A DNA stretch of 53,085 nucleotides from positions 1-53,085 of the forward strand of contig CALVGV010000017.1 in the NCBI GenBank assembly GCA_944327195.1, given 5' to 3'. Below the pieces are notes generated by a model. It was given only the letters and a program-made list of their open reading frames with translations. It searched no databases and was not told the origin of the DNA. Positions 1 through 8,235 of this stretch are shown here, piece by piece (positions within the stretch are counted from its first letter, which is position 1; every line of letters starts with the position of its first letter). A program made the translations under genes and the position numbers. The DNA is from an uncultured Limosilactobacillus sp. (lineage in GTDB: Bacteria; Bacillota; Bacilli; Lactobacillales; Lactobacillaceae).

Positions 1-1
1 C

Positions 2-817
2 GGGACCCTGGTTTCCTCGGCCAAGCTGGCCAGCTTCGCCGACGTCCGCGGCCTCTGGATGCTGATCCCGATCGCCGCCGTGGTGCTCACCTGCATCAAG
101 ACCCGCAACATCTTCACCTCGCTGACGGTCGCCATCCTAGTCGGCTTGGTAGTTGGCCTGAGCACCGGCCTCTTCAACTTCAGCGCCGTTTACAGCATTA
201 ACGTTTCGGCCGGCACCGTCTCCGGGATCTTCGCTGACGGGATCACCAGCCTGATTTCAATTTCAATTTCGATCATCTACCTGTCTGGGGCGATGGCCCT
301 GGTAAACGCCAGCGGGGTGCTCGACATCCTTTGCAACTGGGTGCTCAAGCACGACTTCGTCAAGACGCCGCGCGGGGCCGAAATCACCACCGCCCTGGGG
401 ATGGGCTTCGTGACCTTCCTGCAAAGCGGTTCGCTCTTGCCATCGATCTTCATGTACGGTGACTTCGCCGACAAGGTTGGCCACGGGGCACGGATCTCAC
501 CGGAACGGCGGGCCTACATGCTGGTCTGCATGACGATGTCGATCACCGGCCTGATTCCGGTCAACAGTACCTTCATCATGGGGCTGATCACCACCCTCCG
601 GACGCTCAAGAGTCAGTTCTCTTTCATCACCATTCCGGATGCCACCAGTATTTTCTTCACCGTCTTCTACAGTTGGGTAATGACCGCGGTCTGGCTCGGC
701 TGGGTCTTCCTCGGCTGGGGCCGGGAACTGGAACCCGAACCAACCGTTACCCAGGTTACCGCGGCCGACAAGGCCCAAGAAAATTCCGCACTCGCCACGG
801 CCAAGGAACAGGCCTAA
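2..817 (+). CDS. Na+/H+ antiporter, NhaC family (C-terminal part)
   Basis: The frame is open from base 2, so the gene starts upstream of the window; about 271 residues are visible. NhaC-type antiporters are polytopic membrane proteins exchanging protons for sodium or organic ions. Visible are hydrophobic spans near WMLIPIAAVVL, SLTVAILVGLVVGL, ISISIIYLSGAMALV, CMTMSITGLIPV and a last one at SWVMTAVWLGWVFLG, plus the polar intramembrane stretch FLQSGSLLPSIFMYGDFADK. The charged tail is cytoplasmic-looking. Only 24 bases separate it from the arylsulfotransferase-like gene, so the two are probably cotranscribed. The transported ion cannot be read from the sequence; family placement is fairly sure, substrate is not. 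Confidence 0.75.
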   Translation, partial: GTLVSSAKLASFADVRGLWMLIPIAAVVLTCIKTRNIFTSLTVAILVGLVVGLSTGLFNFSAVYSINVSAGTVSGIFADGITSLISISISIIYLSGAMALVNASGVLDILCNWVLKHDFVKTPRGAEITTALGMGFVTFLQSGSLLPSIFMYGDFADKVGHGARISPERRAYMLVCMTMSITGLIPVNSTFIMGLITTLRTLKSQFSFITIPDATSIFFTVFYSWVMTAVWLGWVFLGWGRELEPEPTVTQVTAADKAQENSALATAKEQA

Positions 818-841
818 CAGTCAATTAAAGGGGGACTCACC

Positions 842-2659
842 ATGGGACAATCATCAGTATTTCCAACCGGCACCATCAAGTACGATCCGCAAAAGGCCTA
901 CAACGGCTACACCCTGGTGCCGACGATCAACGACGGGATCTTGCTCTTTGACATGAACGGCAACGAGGTTCGCCGCTGGGACTTCCGCGGCTTCCCGCCG
1001 AAGATGCTGCCGGGTGGCCACATCATCGGCAACTCCGGCAACCGCCACCCGCGCTACGGGATGCAAGACGGGGTCAACCTGATGCAGATCAGCTACGATG
1101 GCGAAAAGGAGTGGGAATTCGACCACTTCGACAAGATTGCCGACCCCGGGGCCGACCACCACTGGATGTCGCGCCAGCACCACGACTTCCAGCGCGAGGG
1201 CCAGGCGGTCTACTACGTGCCGGGGGAAGAACCGAAGATCGACGGCGGCAAGACCCTGATCCTCGGCCACCGGACGATCCACAACCCGGCGATTTCCGAC
1301 AAGAAGCTGCTCGACGACGTGGTCTACGAGGTCGACTGGGAAGGCAACGTCCTCTGGGAATGGAGCGTGGCCGACCACTTCGCCGACTTCAACTTCGGCG
1401 AGGCGGCCAAGAACGTCCTCGCCCGCGACCCCAACCTCCGCCAGGCCGACGGCGGGATCGGCGACTTCATGCACACCAACTGTGCCTCCTACCTCGGCCC
1501 CAACCACTGGTACGACGAAGGGGATGAGCGCTTCAAGCCGAACAACATCATCATGGACGGCCGCGAGACCAACATCCTCTTCATCGTCGACCACGACACC
1601 GGCGAGATCGTCTGGCAGATCGGCCCCGACTACCAACACGACCCGCGGCTAAAAAAACTCGGCCAGGTGATCGGCCAGCACGCCCTCCACATGATCCCCC
1701 AGGGCCTGCCGGGGGCGGGGAACCTGCTCTTCTTTGACAACGGGGGCTGGGCCGGCTACGGCGACCCGAACCCGGGCAGCTTCACCGGGATCAAGAACGC
1801 CCGCCGCGACTACAGCCGGGTGGTCGAACTCAACCCGGTCACCCTCGAGGTGGTCTGGGAACTGACCCCGGAAAAGCTCGGCTACCAGATGCCGACCGAC
1901 GCCAGCAAGTTCTACAGCCCCTACGTCTCCAACGCCCAGCGGCTGCCAAACGGCAACACCCTGGTTGACGAGGGCTCCGACGGCCGCCTGATCGAGGTCA
2001 CCCCCGACTTCGAAATCGTCTGGGAATGGGTATCGCCATACTTCAACCACACTGACGACGGCGGCCAGGGGACGACCAACATGATCTACCGCGCCTACCG
2101 CTACCCCTACGACTACGTGCCGCAGGAACCACGGCCGACCGAGCTGCCGGTCGGCCCGGTCGACAACTCGACCTTCCGCCTGCCAAACGCCGGCAAGAAG
2201 GGGGCCAAGACGGTGGTCAAGGTGGCCGGCACCCTGCCGTACTACAAGGAAGTAGCCCTCTGCGTGGCCACCAAGGACGAGGAGGAGCAGCTGACTGCCA
2301 AGCCAAAGCTCTTCCACGTTGACCGGACGGCCCTGCCGGAACTGGACGCGGCTAGTTTCAAGCAGCAGGTCCTCGGCGGCGGGGCGGCCCCGCAGGTGGT
2401 CATGTTTGGGGCCGAACGCTGCCGCTACTGCAAGCAGGTCTACCCGGTCCTCAAGAACCTGTTGGAAGGGGAACTCAAGGGCAAGCTGACCGGCGCCTAC
2501 GTCGACGTCGACGCCCAGGGGGAACTGGTTGAAATGATGCAACTGCTCGGCCTGCCAGTCCTGGTCGTCTTCAAGAACGGCCAGGAGGTGGCCCGCCTCC
2601 GCGGGGCGGTGCCGGAGGGTGAGCTGAAGGCCTTCCTTCAACAGGCAATCGGGGCCTAG
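842..2659 (+). CDS. arylsulfotransferase-like protein fused to a thioredoxin domain
   Basis: 605 residues; ATG preceded by an AAAGGGGGA ribosome site. Residues 1 to about 480 look like the arylsulfotransferase (ASST) beta-propeller family: repeated strands such as GILLFDMNGNEVRRWDF, VVYEVDWEGNVLWEW and NILFIVDHDTGEIVWQIG, with conserved-looking histidines at HHWMSRQHHDF, FMHTNC and GQHALHM. Family members move sulfate between aryl esters and phenols. Residues about 500-605 are a thioredoxin fold with C527-R-Y-C530 in the active-site position and the cis-Pro loop GLPVLVVF. No signal peptide is seen, so the protein should be cytosolic. The fusion suggests redox coupling or redox control, which is inference. 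The enzyme activity itself is unproven; PQQ-like propeller proteins can resemble ASST. Confidence 0.75.
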   Translation: MGQSSVFPTGTIKYDPQKAYNGYTLVPTINDGILLFDMNGNEVRRWDFRGFPPKMLPGGHIIGNSGNRHPRYGMQDGVNLMQISYDGEKEWEFDHFDKIADPGADHHWMSRQHHDFQREGQAVYYVPGEEPKIDGGKTLILGHRTIHNPAISDKKLLDDVVYEVDWEGNVLWEWSVADHFADFNFGEAAKNVLARDPNLRQADGGIGDFMHTNCASYLGPNHWYDEGDERFKPNNIIMDGRETNILFIVDHDTGEIVWQIGPDYQHDPRLKKLGQVIGQHALHMIPQGLPGAGNLLFFDNGGWAGYGDPNPGSFTGIKNARRDYSRVVELNPVTLEVVWELTPEKLGYQMPTDASKFYSPYVSNAQRLPNGNTLVDEGSDGRLIEVTPDFEIVWEWVSPYFNHTDDGGQGTTNMIYRAYRYPYDYVPQEPRPTELPVGPVDNSTFRLPNAGKKGAKTVVKVAGTLPYYKEVALCVATKDEEEQLTAKPKLFHVDRTALPELDAASFKQQVLGGGAAPQVVMFGAERCRYCKQVYPVLKNLLEGELKGKLTGAYVDVDAQGELVEMMQLLGLPVLVVFKNGQEVARLRGAVPEGELKAFLQQAIGA

Positions 2660-2687
2660 GCCAGGACCCAAAAATTAAGACCACAAG

Positions 2688-2727
2688 AAAAGACCCGAAT
2701 CGCAAGGAATGCGGTTCGGGTCTTTTG
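2688..2727. terminator. bidirectional terminator between the ASST-Trx gene and scrB
   Basis: Inverted repeat AAAGACCCGAA / TTCGGGTCTTT with an inner CGC/GCG extension, A-rich on the left and T-rich on the right. It lies between two convergent genes and can end transcription from both sides. Confidence 0.85.
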
Positions 2728-2737
2728 CATGGCAGGA

Positions 2738-4210
2738 CTATTGGTTCTGGTCGGCCAGTTGCCACCAGCTACCGGAAGCCGTCGTTGGCCGGTCGAAGGC
2801 AAGGGCGGTGTTTTCCTGGCTGGTGAAGTAGCGGAAGGTGGCCACCTGGCGGCCGTCGTTGACGAAGACCTCCGCCAGCGAGTGGTCGAGGAAGAGCCGC
2901 AACTTCAGGTCGGCCTTGGCCGGCAATTTCAGGGTCCGGGTGGTGCCGTGATCGGGGGTCGGCTGCGGGCCGCTGGTGGCCCGGTCGATCACCAACTCCC
3001 CGGCGGCGGTGTCGAAGCGGAGCTGGACGCTTTGCTTCCGGTCGACACTAGCCGCCAGGTAGAGGGTCCCCTGCTGGTTGGCGGCGATCGTGACCGCCAG
3101 TTCCAGCTGCTGGCCACCGTCCGGGGTGATCGTTTCGACCTCGCCGGCGAAGCGGTGCTCTTCCTGGCGGAGGCTGGTCATCGCCGCCACCGGTTGCTGA
3201 ACCAGCTGGCCGTCAACTTGGTGGAGTTCCTTGACCTGGCTGAGGCAGTTGGCCCAGTTTTGCTCGTCGGTCGGGTAGGCCATGTCCGGCAGGCCGACCC
3301 AGCTGATCAGGTAGGCGGTGCCGTCCGGAGCGTTGAAGGTCTGGCTGGCGTAGACGTCGAAGCCCTCGTCGAGGTTGGTCAACTCCCCGGCACCTTCCAG
3401 GGTGGCCGCCTGGTAGTCAAAATCCTTTCCCTGCAGGTACATGTTCGGGTAGATGTTTTGGTAACTGGCCGCCGCCTGCGGCAGGCCCTGCGGGCAAAAG
3501 ACGAAGGTCGGCACGCCGTCGACACTGATCAGGTTCGGGCACTCCACCATGTAGCCGAGGTCGGCCAGCGGGAGCTTGATCGGGCCGACCGCCGTCCAGG
3601 GACCGGTGACCGCCGGGGCGGAGTAGAGGAGCATCTCCCCACGCTGGTCGGTCGCGCGCTGGGCGCCGAGGAGGGCGTACCAGCGATCGCCGTGGAAGAA
3701 GAGTTGCGGGTCGCGGAAGTGCTCGGTCACCGTCTCGGGTTGGTCGATCAGCGGCTGGGCCAGCTTGGTCACCCGGCCGTCCTGGTCGAGCCAGGCCCCC
3801 AGCTGGTAGGGGGTCCGCGTCCAGTCGGCGTCGCGGTGGTTGCCGGTATACATCAAGAAGAGCTTGCCGTCAACCTCGTGGGCCGAGCCGGAGTAGGCGC
3901 CGTGGCTGTCAAAGTCGCTGTCGGGCAGGACGGCCACCCCGTGGTTGGTCCAGTGAACCAGGTCCGGCGAGCTCAGCCGCACCCAGGACTTGAGGCCGTG
4001 GGCGGCCCCGAAGGGGAAGGATTGGTAGAAAACGGTCCACTCTCCATTAAAGTAGGAGAAACCGTTGGGGTCGTTCAAGAGGCCGGACTGGGGCCGGATG
4101 TGGTAGTGCAGTTGGGCCGGCGAGGCGGTTGCCTGGGCCTGGAGCTTCATTAGTTCAAGGGCGCTGTATTGGTCGTAGGCCCGGTAGCGGGCGGCGCGTG
4201 TCCATTCCAT
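2738..4210 (-). CDS. scrB: sucrose-6-phosphate hydrolase (GH32)
   Basis: 490 residues, a normal length for the family. The enzyme splits sucrose 6-phosphate, the product of the PTS, into glucose 6-phosphate and fructose in the cytosol. GH32 motifs are all present: LNDPNG near residue 45 with nucleophile D47, FRDP at 165-168, and VECPN with the acid/base Glu near 223, followed by the C-terminal beta-sandwich. The start is preceded by GAGGAGG on the minus strand. It is transcribed divergently from scrA with shared control sequences between them. Other GH32 enzymes (levanase, invertase) are possible in principle, but the pairing with a sucrose-type PTS favours ScrB. Confidence 0.92.
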   Translation of the reverse strand: MEWTRAARYRAYDQYSALELMKLQAQATASPAQLHYHIRPQSGLLNDPNGFSYFNGEWTVFYQSFPFGAAHGLKSWVRLSSPDLVHWTNHGVAVLPDSDFDSHGAYSGSAHEVDGKLFLMYTGNHRDADWTRTPYQLGAWLDQDGRVTKLAQPLIDQPETVTEHFRDPQLFFHGDRWYALLGAQRATDQRGEMLLYSAPAVTGPWTAVGPIKLPLADLGYMVECPNLISVDGVPTFVFCPQGLPQAAASYQNIYPNMYLQGKDFDYQAATLEGAGELTNLDEGFDVYASQTFNAPDGTAYLISWVGLPDMAYPTDEQNWANCLSQVKELHQVDGQLVQQPVAAMTSLRQEEHRFAGEVETITPDGGQQLELAVTIAANQQGTLYLAASVDRKQSVQLRFDTAAGELVIDRATSGPQPTPDHGTTRTLKLPAKADLKLRLFLDHSLAEVFVNDGRQVATFRYFTSQENTALAFDRPTTASGSWWQLADQNQ

Positions 4211-4238
4211 TCTTAATTACCTCCTCAAATTCAGCTAC

Positions 4239-4279
4239 ATTGTAGCCGGTTTCAGCCGTGATTGTCAATCGATTCCATC
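4239..4279 (-). promoter_or_regulatory. scrB promoter with overlapping operator-like site
   Basis: On the minus strand TTGACA (4268-4263) and TACAAT (4244-4239) are separated by 18 bases. The plus-strand sequence ATTGTCAATCGATT (from 4261) covers the -35 box and shares the pattern ATTGTCA-N-TCG-N-TT with a second site at 4336. A LacI-type repressor such as ScrR is the likely binder; no scrR gene is in the window. Confidence 0.65.
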
Positions 4280-4335
4280 GAGTGGCTTAATCATCCGCTT
4301 TCAAAACCCATTTTCACGTTTTTTCGTAAAGAATA

Positions 4336-4375
4336 ATTGTCACTCGGTTGACAAAGAGAAAAAGGGGAGTAAGAT
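4336..4375 (+). promoter_or_regulatory. scrA promoter with overlapping palindromic operator
   Basis: TTGACA (4348-4353) and TAAGAT (4370-4375) are separated by 16 bases. The -35 box is the right half of the palindrome TTGTCACTCGGTTGACAA (4337-4354), typical of a LacI/GalR-family operator. A repressor bound here would block RNA polymerase directly. Confidence 0.7.
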
Positions 4376-4383
4376 AGTAATCG

Positions 4384-4398
4384 AATAAAGCGTTTTCA
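4384..4398 (+). promoter_or_regulatory. cre-like site downstream of the scrA start point
   Basis: AATAAAGCGTTTTCA has a perfect right half of the catabolite-responsive element (CG-N-TTTCA) and an imperfect left half. Its place just after the -10 box fits CcpA-mediated glucose repression, as is usual for sucrose PTS genes. Inference from pattern only. Confidence 0.4.
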
Positions 4399-4419
4399 CT
4401 AACAAGGAGGTTCAAGTTC

Positions 4420-6345
4420 ATGGATCACAAGCAAGTGGCGACCGACGTCGTTAAAGCCGTCGGTAAAGAAAACATGGTGGCTGCCGCCCACTGTGCTACC
4501 CGGCTCCGCTTGGTACTCAAGGACGACAAGAAGGTTGATCAAGCGGCCCTCGACGCCAACGACGGCGTGAAGGGGACCTTCAAGACCAACGGCCAATTCC
4601 AAATCATCATCGGCCCGGGGGACGTCAACTACGTCTACGACGAGCTGATCAAGCAAACTGGTTTGCAGGAAGTCTCAACGGATGACCTGAAGCAAATCGC
4701 CGCCAAGAACGAAAAGTTCAACCCGGTGATGGCCTTCATTAAGCTATTATCCGATATTTTTGTTCCGTTGATTCCTGCCCTGGTTGCCGGTGGTCTTTTG
4801 ATGGCCTTAAACAACGTCTTGACCGCCACCGACCTCTTCGGGCCGAAGTCGGTCATCCAAATGTTCCCGCAAATGAAGGGGCTGGAGGAAATGGTTTCCG
4901 TCATGTCGGCGGCACCATACACTTTCCTGCCAATCCTGGTTGGGATCTCGGCGGCCAAGCGCTTCGGCGCCAACCGCTTCCTCGGGGCCTTCGTTGGGAT
5001 GATGATGACCGCCCCGTCCCTGGCTGACGGGGGGACCTGGAACGTCTTTGGCATTCACGTTGCCATCCAGTCCTACACCAGCCAAGTAATCCCGGCCCTG
5101 GCCGCCGTTTACATCCTCTCGATTTTCGAAAAGTGGTTCCACAAGAAGCTGCCGGCCGCGGTCGACTTCACCTTCACGCCGCTGCTGTCAATCCTGCTTA
5201 CCGGGATCCTGACCTTCATGGTCGTTGGTCCGGTAATGAAGGAACTGTCTGACCTGATTACCAACTGCATCGTTTGGATCTATGACACCCTCGGCTTCGT
5301 CGGGACCGGGATCTTCGGGGCGGTTTACTCGCCAATCGTTTTGACCGGGCTGCACCAAAGCTTCCCGGCGATCGAAACCCAACTGGTTGCCGCCTACAAG
5401 AACGGTCAGGGGGCCGGTGACTTCATCTTCATCGTTGCCTCGATGGCCAACGTTGCCCAAGGGGCTGCCACGACCGCCGTTTACTTCCTGACCAAGGACA
5501 AGAAGATGAAGGGCCTTTCCAGCTCGGCCGCCGTTTCCGCCCTGCTGGGGATCACCGAACCGGCCCTCTTCGGGGTTAACCTGAAGCTCAAGTTCCCGTT
5601 CTTCTGCGCGCTGATTGGTTCCTGCGTTGCTTCGACGCTGGCTGGCCTCTTCAAGGTCATCGCCGTTTCGATGGGGTCCGCCGGCTTCATCGGCTTCCTG
5701 TCGATCGACGCCCACTCGATCCCGCTCTACCTGGTCTGCGAACTGATTAGCTTTGCGATTGCCTTTGCCGTTACCTACTTCTACGGCAAGAGCCACAACC
5801 AACTGGTGAACCCGGAACCGGCCGTTGCCGGTGCCCCTGCTGGCGCAAGTGAAGCTGGCGCTGCCCCGGCCCAAGCTGAAGTGCCGGCCGAAGCAACCCC
5901 GGTCCTGAGCCCGGTTGCCGGTGAGGCCGAAGACCTGAGCAAGGTTAACGACGAAGTCTTCTCGCAAAAGATGATGGGGGACGGCGCGGCCGTCATCCCG
6001 AGCGACGGCACGATCTACGCCCCGGTTGACGGGAAGATCACCGTTGCCTACGAAACCAAGCACGCCTACGGGCTGACCGCCGACAACGGCGCCGAAGTGC
6101 TGATCCACATTGGGCTCGACACGGTCAACCTCAAGGGCGAACACTTCACCAGCGAAGTAAGCCAGGGGCAAACCGTTAAGGCCGGCGACAAGCTCGGCAC
6201 GGTTGACCTGGCTGCCATCAAGGCCGCCGGCTACGATCCGACCGTGATGGTTGTCATCACCAACACCAACGATTACCAAACCGTCGACCGGGTAGCCGAC
6301 GGGGCGGTGGATCACGGTGCCCAACTGCTTGCCCTGAGCAAGTAA
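4420..6345 (+). CDS. scrA: sucrose-type PTS permease EIIBCA
   Basis: 641 residues; ATG after AAGGAGG. The protein imports and phosphorylates a disaccharide, probably sucrose given adjacent scrB. Domains in order: EIIB (about 1-90) with phospho-Cys C25 in [12 protein letters not shown] membrane domain (about 105-460); an Ala/Pro/Glu-rich flexible linker (about 465-505); EIIA (about 510-641) with the phospho-His at H563 in [12 protein letters not shown]. The BCA order is that of the beta-glucoside/sucrose/trehalose family. Trehalose or beta-glucoside specificity cannot be excluded from the sequence alone, but the divergent GH32 gene makes sucrose the best call. Confidence 0.9.
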   Translation: MDHKQVATDVVKAVGKENMVAAAHCATRLRLVLKDDKKVDQAALDANDGVKGTFKTNGQFQIIIGPGDVNYVYDELIKQTGLQEVSTDDLKQIAAKNEKFNPVMAFIKLLSDIFVPLIPALVAGGLLMALNNVLTATDLFGPKSVIQMFPQMKGLEEMVSVMSAAPYTFLPILVGISAAKRFGANRFLGAFVGMMMTAPSLADGGTWNVFGIHVAIQSYTSQVIPALAAVYILSIFEKWFHKKLPAAVDFTFTPLLSILLTGILTFMVVGPVMKELSDLITNCIVWIYDTLGFVGTGIFGAVYSPIVLTGLHQSFPAIETQLVAAYKNGQGAGDFIFIVASMANVAQGAATTAVYFLTKDKKMKGLSSSAAVSALLGITEPALFGVNLKLKFPFFCALIGSCVASTLAGLFKVIAVSMGSAGFIGFLSIDAHSIPLYLVCELISFAIAFAVTYFYGKSHNQLVNPEPAVAGAPAGASEAGAAPAQAEVPAEATPVLSPVAGEAEDLSKVNDEVFSQKMMGDGAAVIPSDGTIYAPVDGKITVAYETKHAYGLTADNGAEVLIHIGLDTVNLKGEHFTSEVSQGQTVKAGDKLGTVDLAAIKAAGYDPTVMVVITNTNDYQTVDRVADGAVDHGAQLLALSK

Positions 6346-6361
6346 TCTCTTTCTTCCCTTC

Positions 6362-6402
6362 AACGCCCACCGCGGACTCCTACCTTCGCGGCGGGCGTTT
6401 TC
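6362..6402 (+). terminator. scrA terminator
   Basis: AACGCCC-N-CCGCG pairs with CGCGG-N-GGGCGTT across an 11-base loop, followed by TTTCT. It lies 16 bases after the scrA stop. Confidence 0.8.
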
Positions 6403-6645
6403 TGTTGGTACCAACAGGGCGAGGCTCGCCGCCGACCGGTAAGACCGGGGCGGACGCGCTTAATTGGAGGAACCGTTCATTTGCAACGATTGCCGGGAAA
6501 AATTTGGGGCAGGAAAGGAAATGGCTGGCAAGCCCCCGGCGGCCGCCCGTTCCCTGATCCGGCGAAATCCCTTTTTTCGCCCCGCTAAATCTGCTAAAAT
6601 GAAAAGTGTTGCAAATTTTTTGAATCGGGAAGGAATGAAGAAAGA
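6403..6645 (+). promoter_or_regulatory. scrA-uppS gap with probable uppS promoter
   Basis: About 240 bases with no convincing gene. An extended -10 TGCTAAAAT (6592-6600) lies 45 bases before the uppS ATG; no good -35 box is seen. The usual neighbour frr (with pyrH, tsf, rpsB) is absent here, so this gap marks a rearrangement boundary relative to the common firmicute order. Confidence 0.45.
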
Positions 6646-7416
6646 ATGGTGTTTTCCAAAGCAAAGACGCCGGCGCCGACGGCCAGTGAACTGGACATGA
6701 CGCGCATTCCCGCCCACGTGGCAATTATTATGGACGGCAACGGTCGCTGGGCTAAGGCCCGCCACCTCCCGCGGGTGGCCGGTCACCAGCAGGGGATGCA
6801 GACGGTCAAGAAGGTGACGATTGCCGCCAGCGACCTTGGGGTCAAGGTACTGACCCTCTACGCCTTTTCGACCGAGAACTGGAAGCGGCCCAGCACCGAG
6901 GTCAACTTCCTGATGCAGCTGCCGATCAAGTTCTTCGACACCTTCGTTCCGGACCTGGTGAAAAACAACGTTCGGGTGATGGTGATGGGCGACCAGGCGG
7001 CCCTACCGGCGGCCACCCAGGCGGTGGTGCAAAAGGCGATCGCCGACACGGCCCACTGCACCGGGATGGTGCTCAACTTCGCCTTGAACTACGGCAGCCG
7101 CGACGAACTGGTCCGCGCCAGCCAGCAGCTGGCCCGCCAGGTTAAGGCCGGCGACCTGCAGCCGGAAGAAATCACCGCCCAGACGATGGCGGCGGCCCTG
7201 ATGACTGCCCCGCTGGGTGACCTGGCCGACCCGGACCTGCTGATCCGCACCAGCGGGGAGGAGCGGCTGAGCAACTTCATGCTCTGGCAGCTGGCCTACA
7301 GCGAGTTCGTCTTCGTCGACCAGCACTGGCCGGACTTCGATGGCGAAAGCCTCAAGCAGGCGATTGCCACCTTCCAGGGGCGGCACCGCCGCTTCGGGGG
7401 CTTGAAAAACCAATAA
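6646..7416 (+). CDS. uppS: undecaprenyl diphosphate synthase (isoprenyl transferase)
   Basis: 256 residues. It extends farnesyl diphosphate with isopentenyl units to C55-PP, the carrier lipid for peptidoglycan and teichoic acid precursors. The hallmark IMDGNGRWAK carries the catalytic Asp30, followed by the conserved LPRVAGHQQG; LYAFSTENWKRP and the C-terminal LLIRTSGEERLSNFMLWQ motif are also intact. The ATG at 6646 has GGAAGGAATG upstream. The cdsA start follows 18 bases after the stop, with its own GAGGAG site, so they form one operon with rseP. Confidence 0.95.
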   Translation: MVFSKAKTPAPTASELDMTRIPAHVAIIMDGNGRWAKARHLPRVAGHQQGMQTVKKVTIAASDLGVKVLTLYAFSTENWKRPSTEVNFLMQLPIKFFDTFVPDLVKNNVRVMVMGDQAALPAATQAVVQKAIADTAHCTGMVLNFALNYGSRDELVRASQQLARQVKAGDLQPEEITAQTMAAALMTAPLGDLADPDLLIRTSGEERLSNFMLWQLAYSEFVFVDQHWPDFDGESLKQAIATFQGRHRRFGGLKNQ

Positions 7417-7434
7417 AATTGAGGAGTATTTGAA

Positions 7435-8223
7435 ATGAAAACACGTGTGATTACGGCCGTGGTGGCCCTGGCGATCTTCATCCCGCTGATCTTGATCGGC
7501 GGCCTGCCACTGACGATTGCGGCCCTGGCCCTGGGGGTCGTGGCGATTAGCGAGGTGCTGGTAATGAAGAAGATCTTCGTCACCTCCTTCCCGGCGATCG
7601 TCTCCTACCTAGCCGTTTTGGTGATGATCATGCCCAAGGCCTGGCTATCCTTTTTGCCGGCCCAGCTGAACCGGCTGACCACCACCTACATCTTGATTCT
7701 CCTGCTCTTGGCCCACACCGTCTTTCACAAGACCCGCTTCAACTTTGACGACGCCGGGGTGCTGACCCTGGCGATCCTCTACATCGGGATGGGCTTTAAC
7801 GCCTTCTTGACCGCCCGGGCCGACGGCTTCTTCACCCTCCTGTACGGGATGCTGATCGTCTGGCTGACCGACTCGGGGGCCTACATCTTTGGCCGCCAGT
7901 TCGGTAAGCACAAGTTGGCGCCGAAGGTGAGCCCGAACAAGACCTGGGAGGGGTCGGTGCTCGGCACGGTGGCGGCAACGGTGATCCTGGCGATCTACCT
8001 TCACTTCTTCCCGGTTGGTCACGTCAACCTGGGGTTGATGGTGGTGGTAACGATCGTCCTCTCGATCCTTGGCCAGATCGGTGACCTGATCGAATCGGCC
8101 CTCAAGCGTTCCTACGGGGTCAAGGACTCCGGGAAGATCCTGCCCGGGCACGGGGGGATCCTCGACCGCTTCGACAGTATGTTGCTCGTCATGCCAACCC
8201 TCTACCTCCTCGGCATCATCTAA
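7435..8223 (+). CDS. cdsA: phosphatidate cytidylyltransferase
   Basis: 262 residues with several hydrophobic spans. It makes CDP-diacylglycerol from phosphatidate and CTP at the membrane, the branch point for phosphatidylglycerol and cardiolipin. The C-terminal CdsA signature is clear: SPNKTWEGS, GDLIESALKR and KDSGKILPGHGGILDRFDS, which contains the metal-binding acidic residues. It lies in the conserved uppS-cdsA-rseP order with a 12-base gap to rseP. Confidence 0.95.
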   Translation: MKTRVITAVVALAIFIPLILIGGLPLTIAALALGVVAISEVLVMKKIFVTSFPAIVSYLAVLVMIMPKAWLSFLPAQLNRLTTTYILILLLLAHTVFHKTRFNFDDAGVLTLAILYIGMGFNAFLTARADGFFTLLYGMLIVWLTDSGAYIFGRQFGKHKLAPKVSPNKTWEGSVLGTVAATVILAIYLHFFPVGHVNLGLMVVVTIVLSILGQIGDLIESALKRSYGVKDSGKILPGHGGILDRFDSMLLVMPTLYLLGII

Positions 8224-8235
8224 AGGGGTGTTGAT

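Noticed and set aside
6420-6640. A 78-codon frame at 6464-6700 before uppS
   Set aside because: No start context, basic low-complexity sequence, and overlap with the uppS promoter and start.
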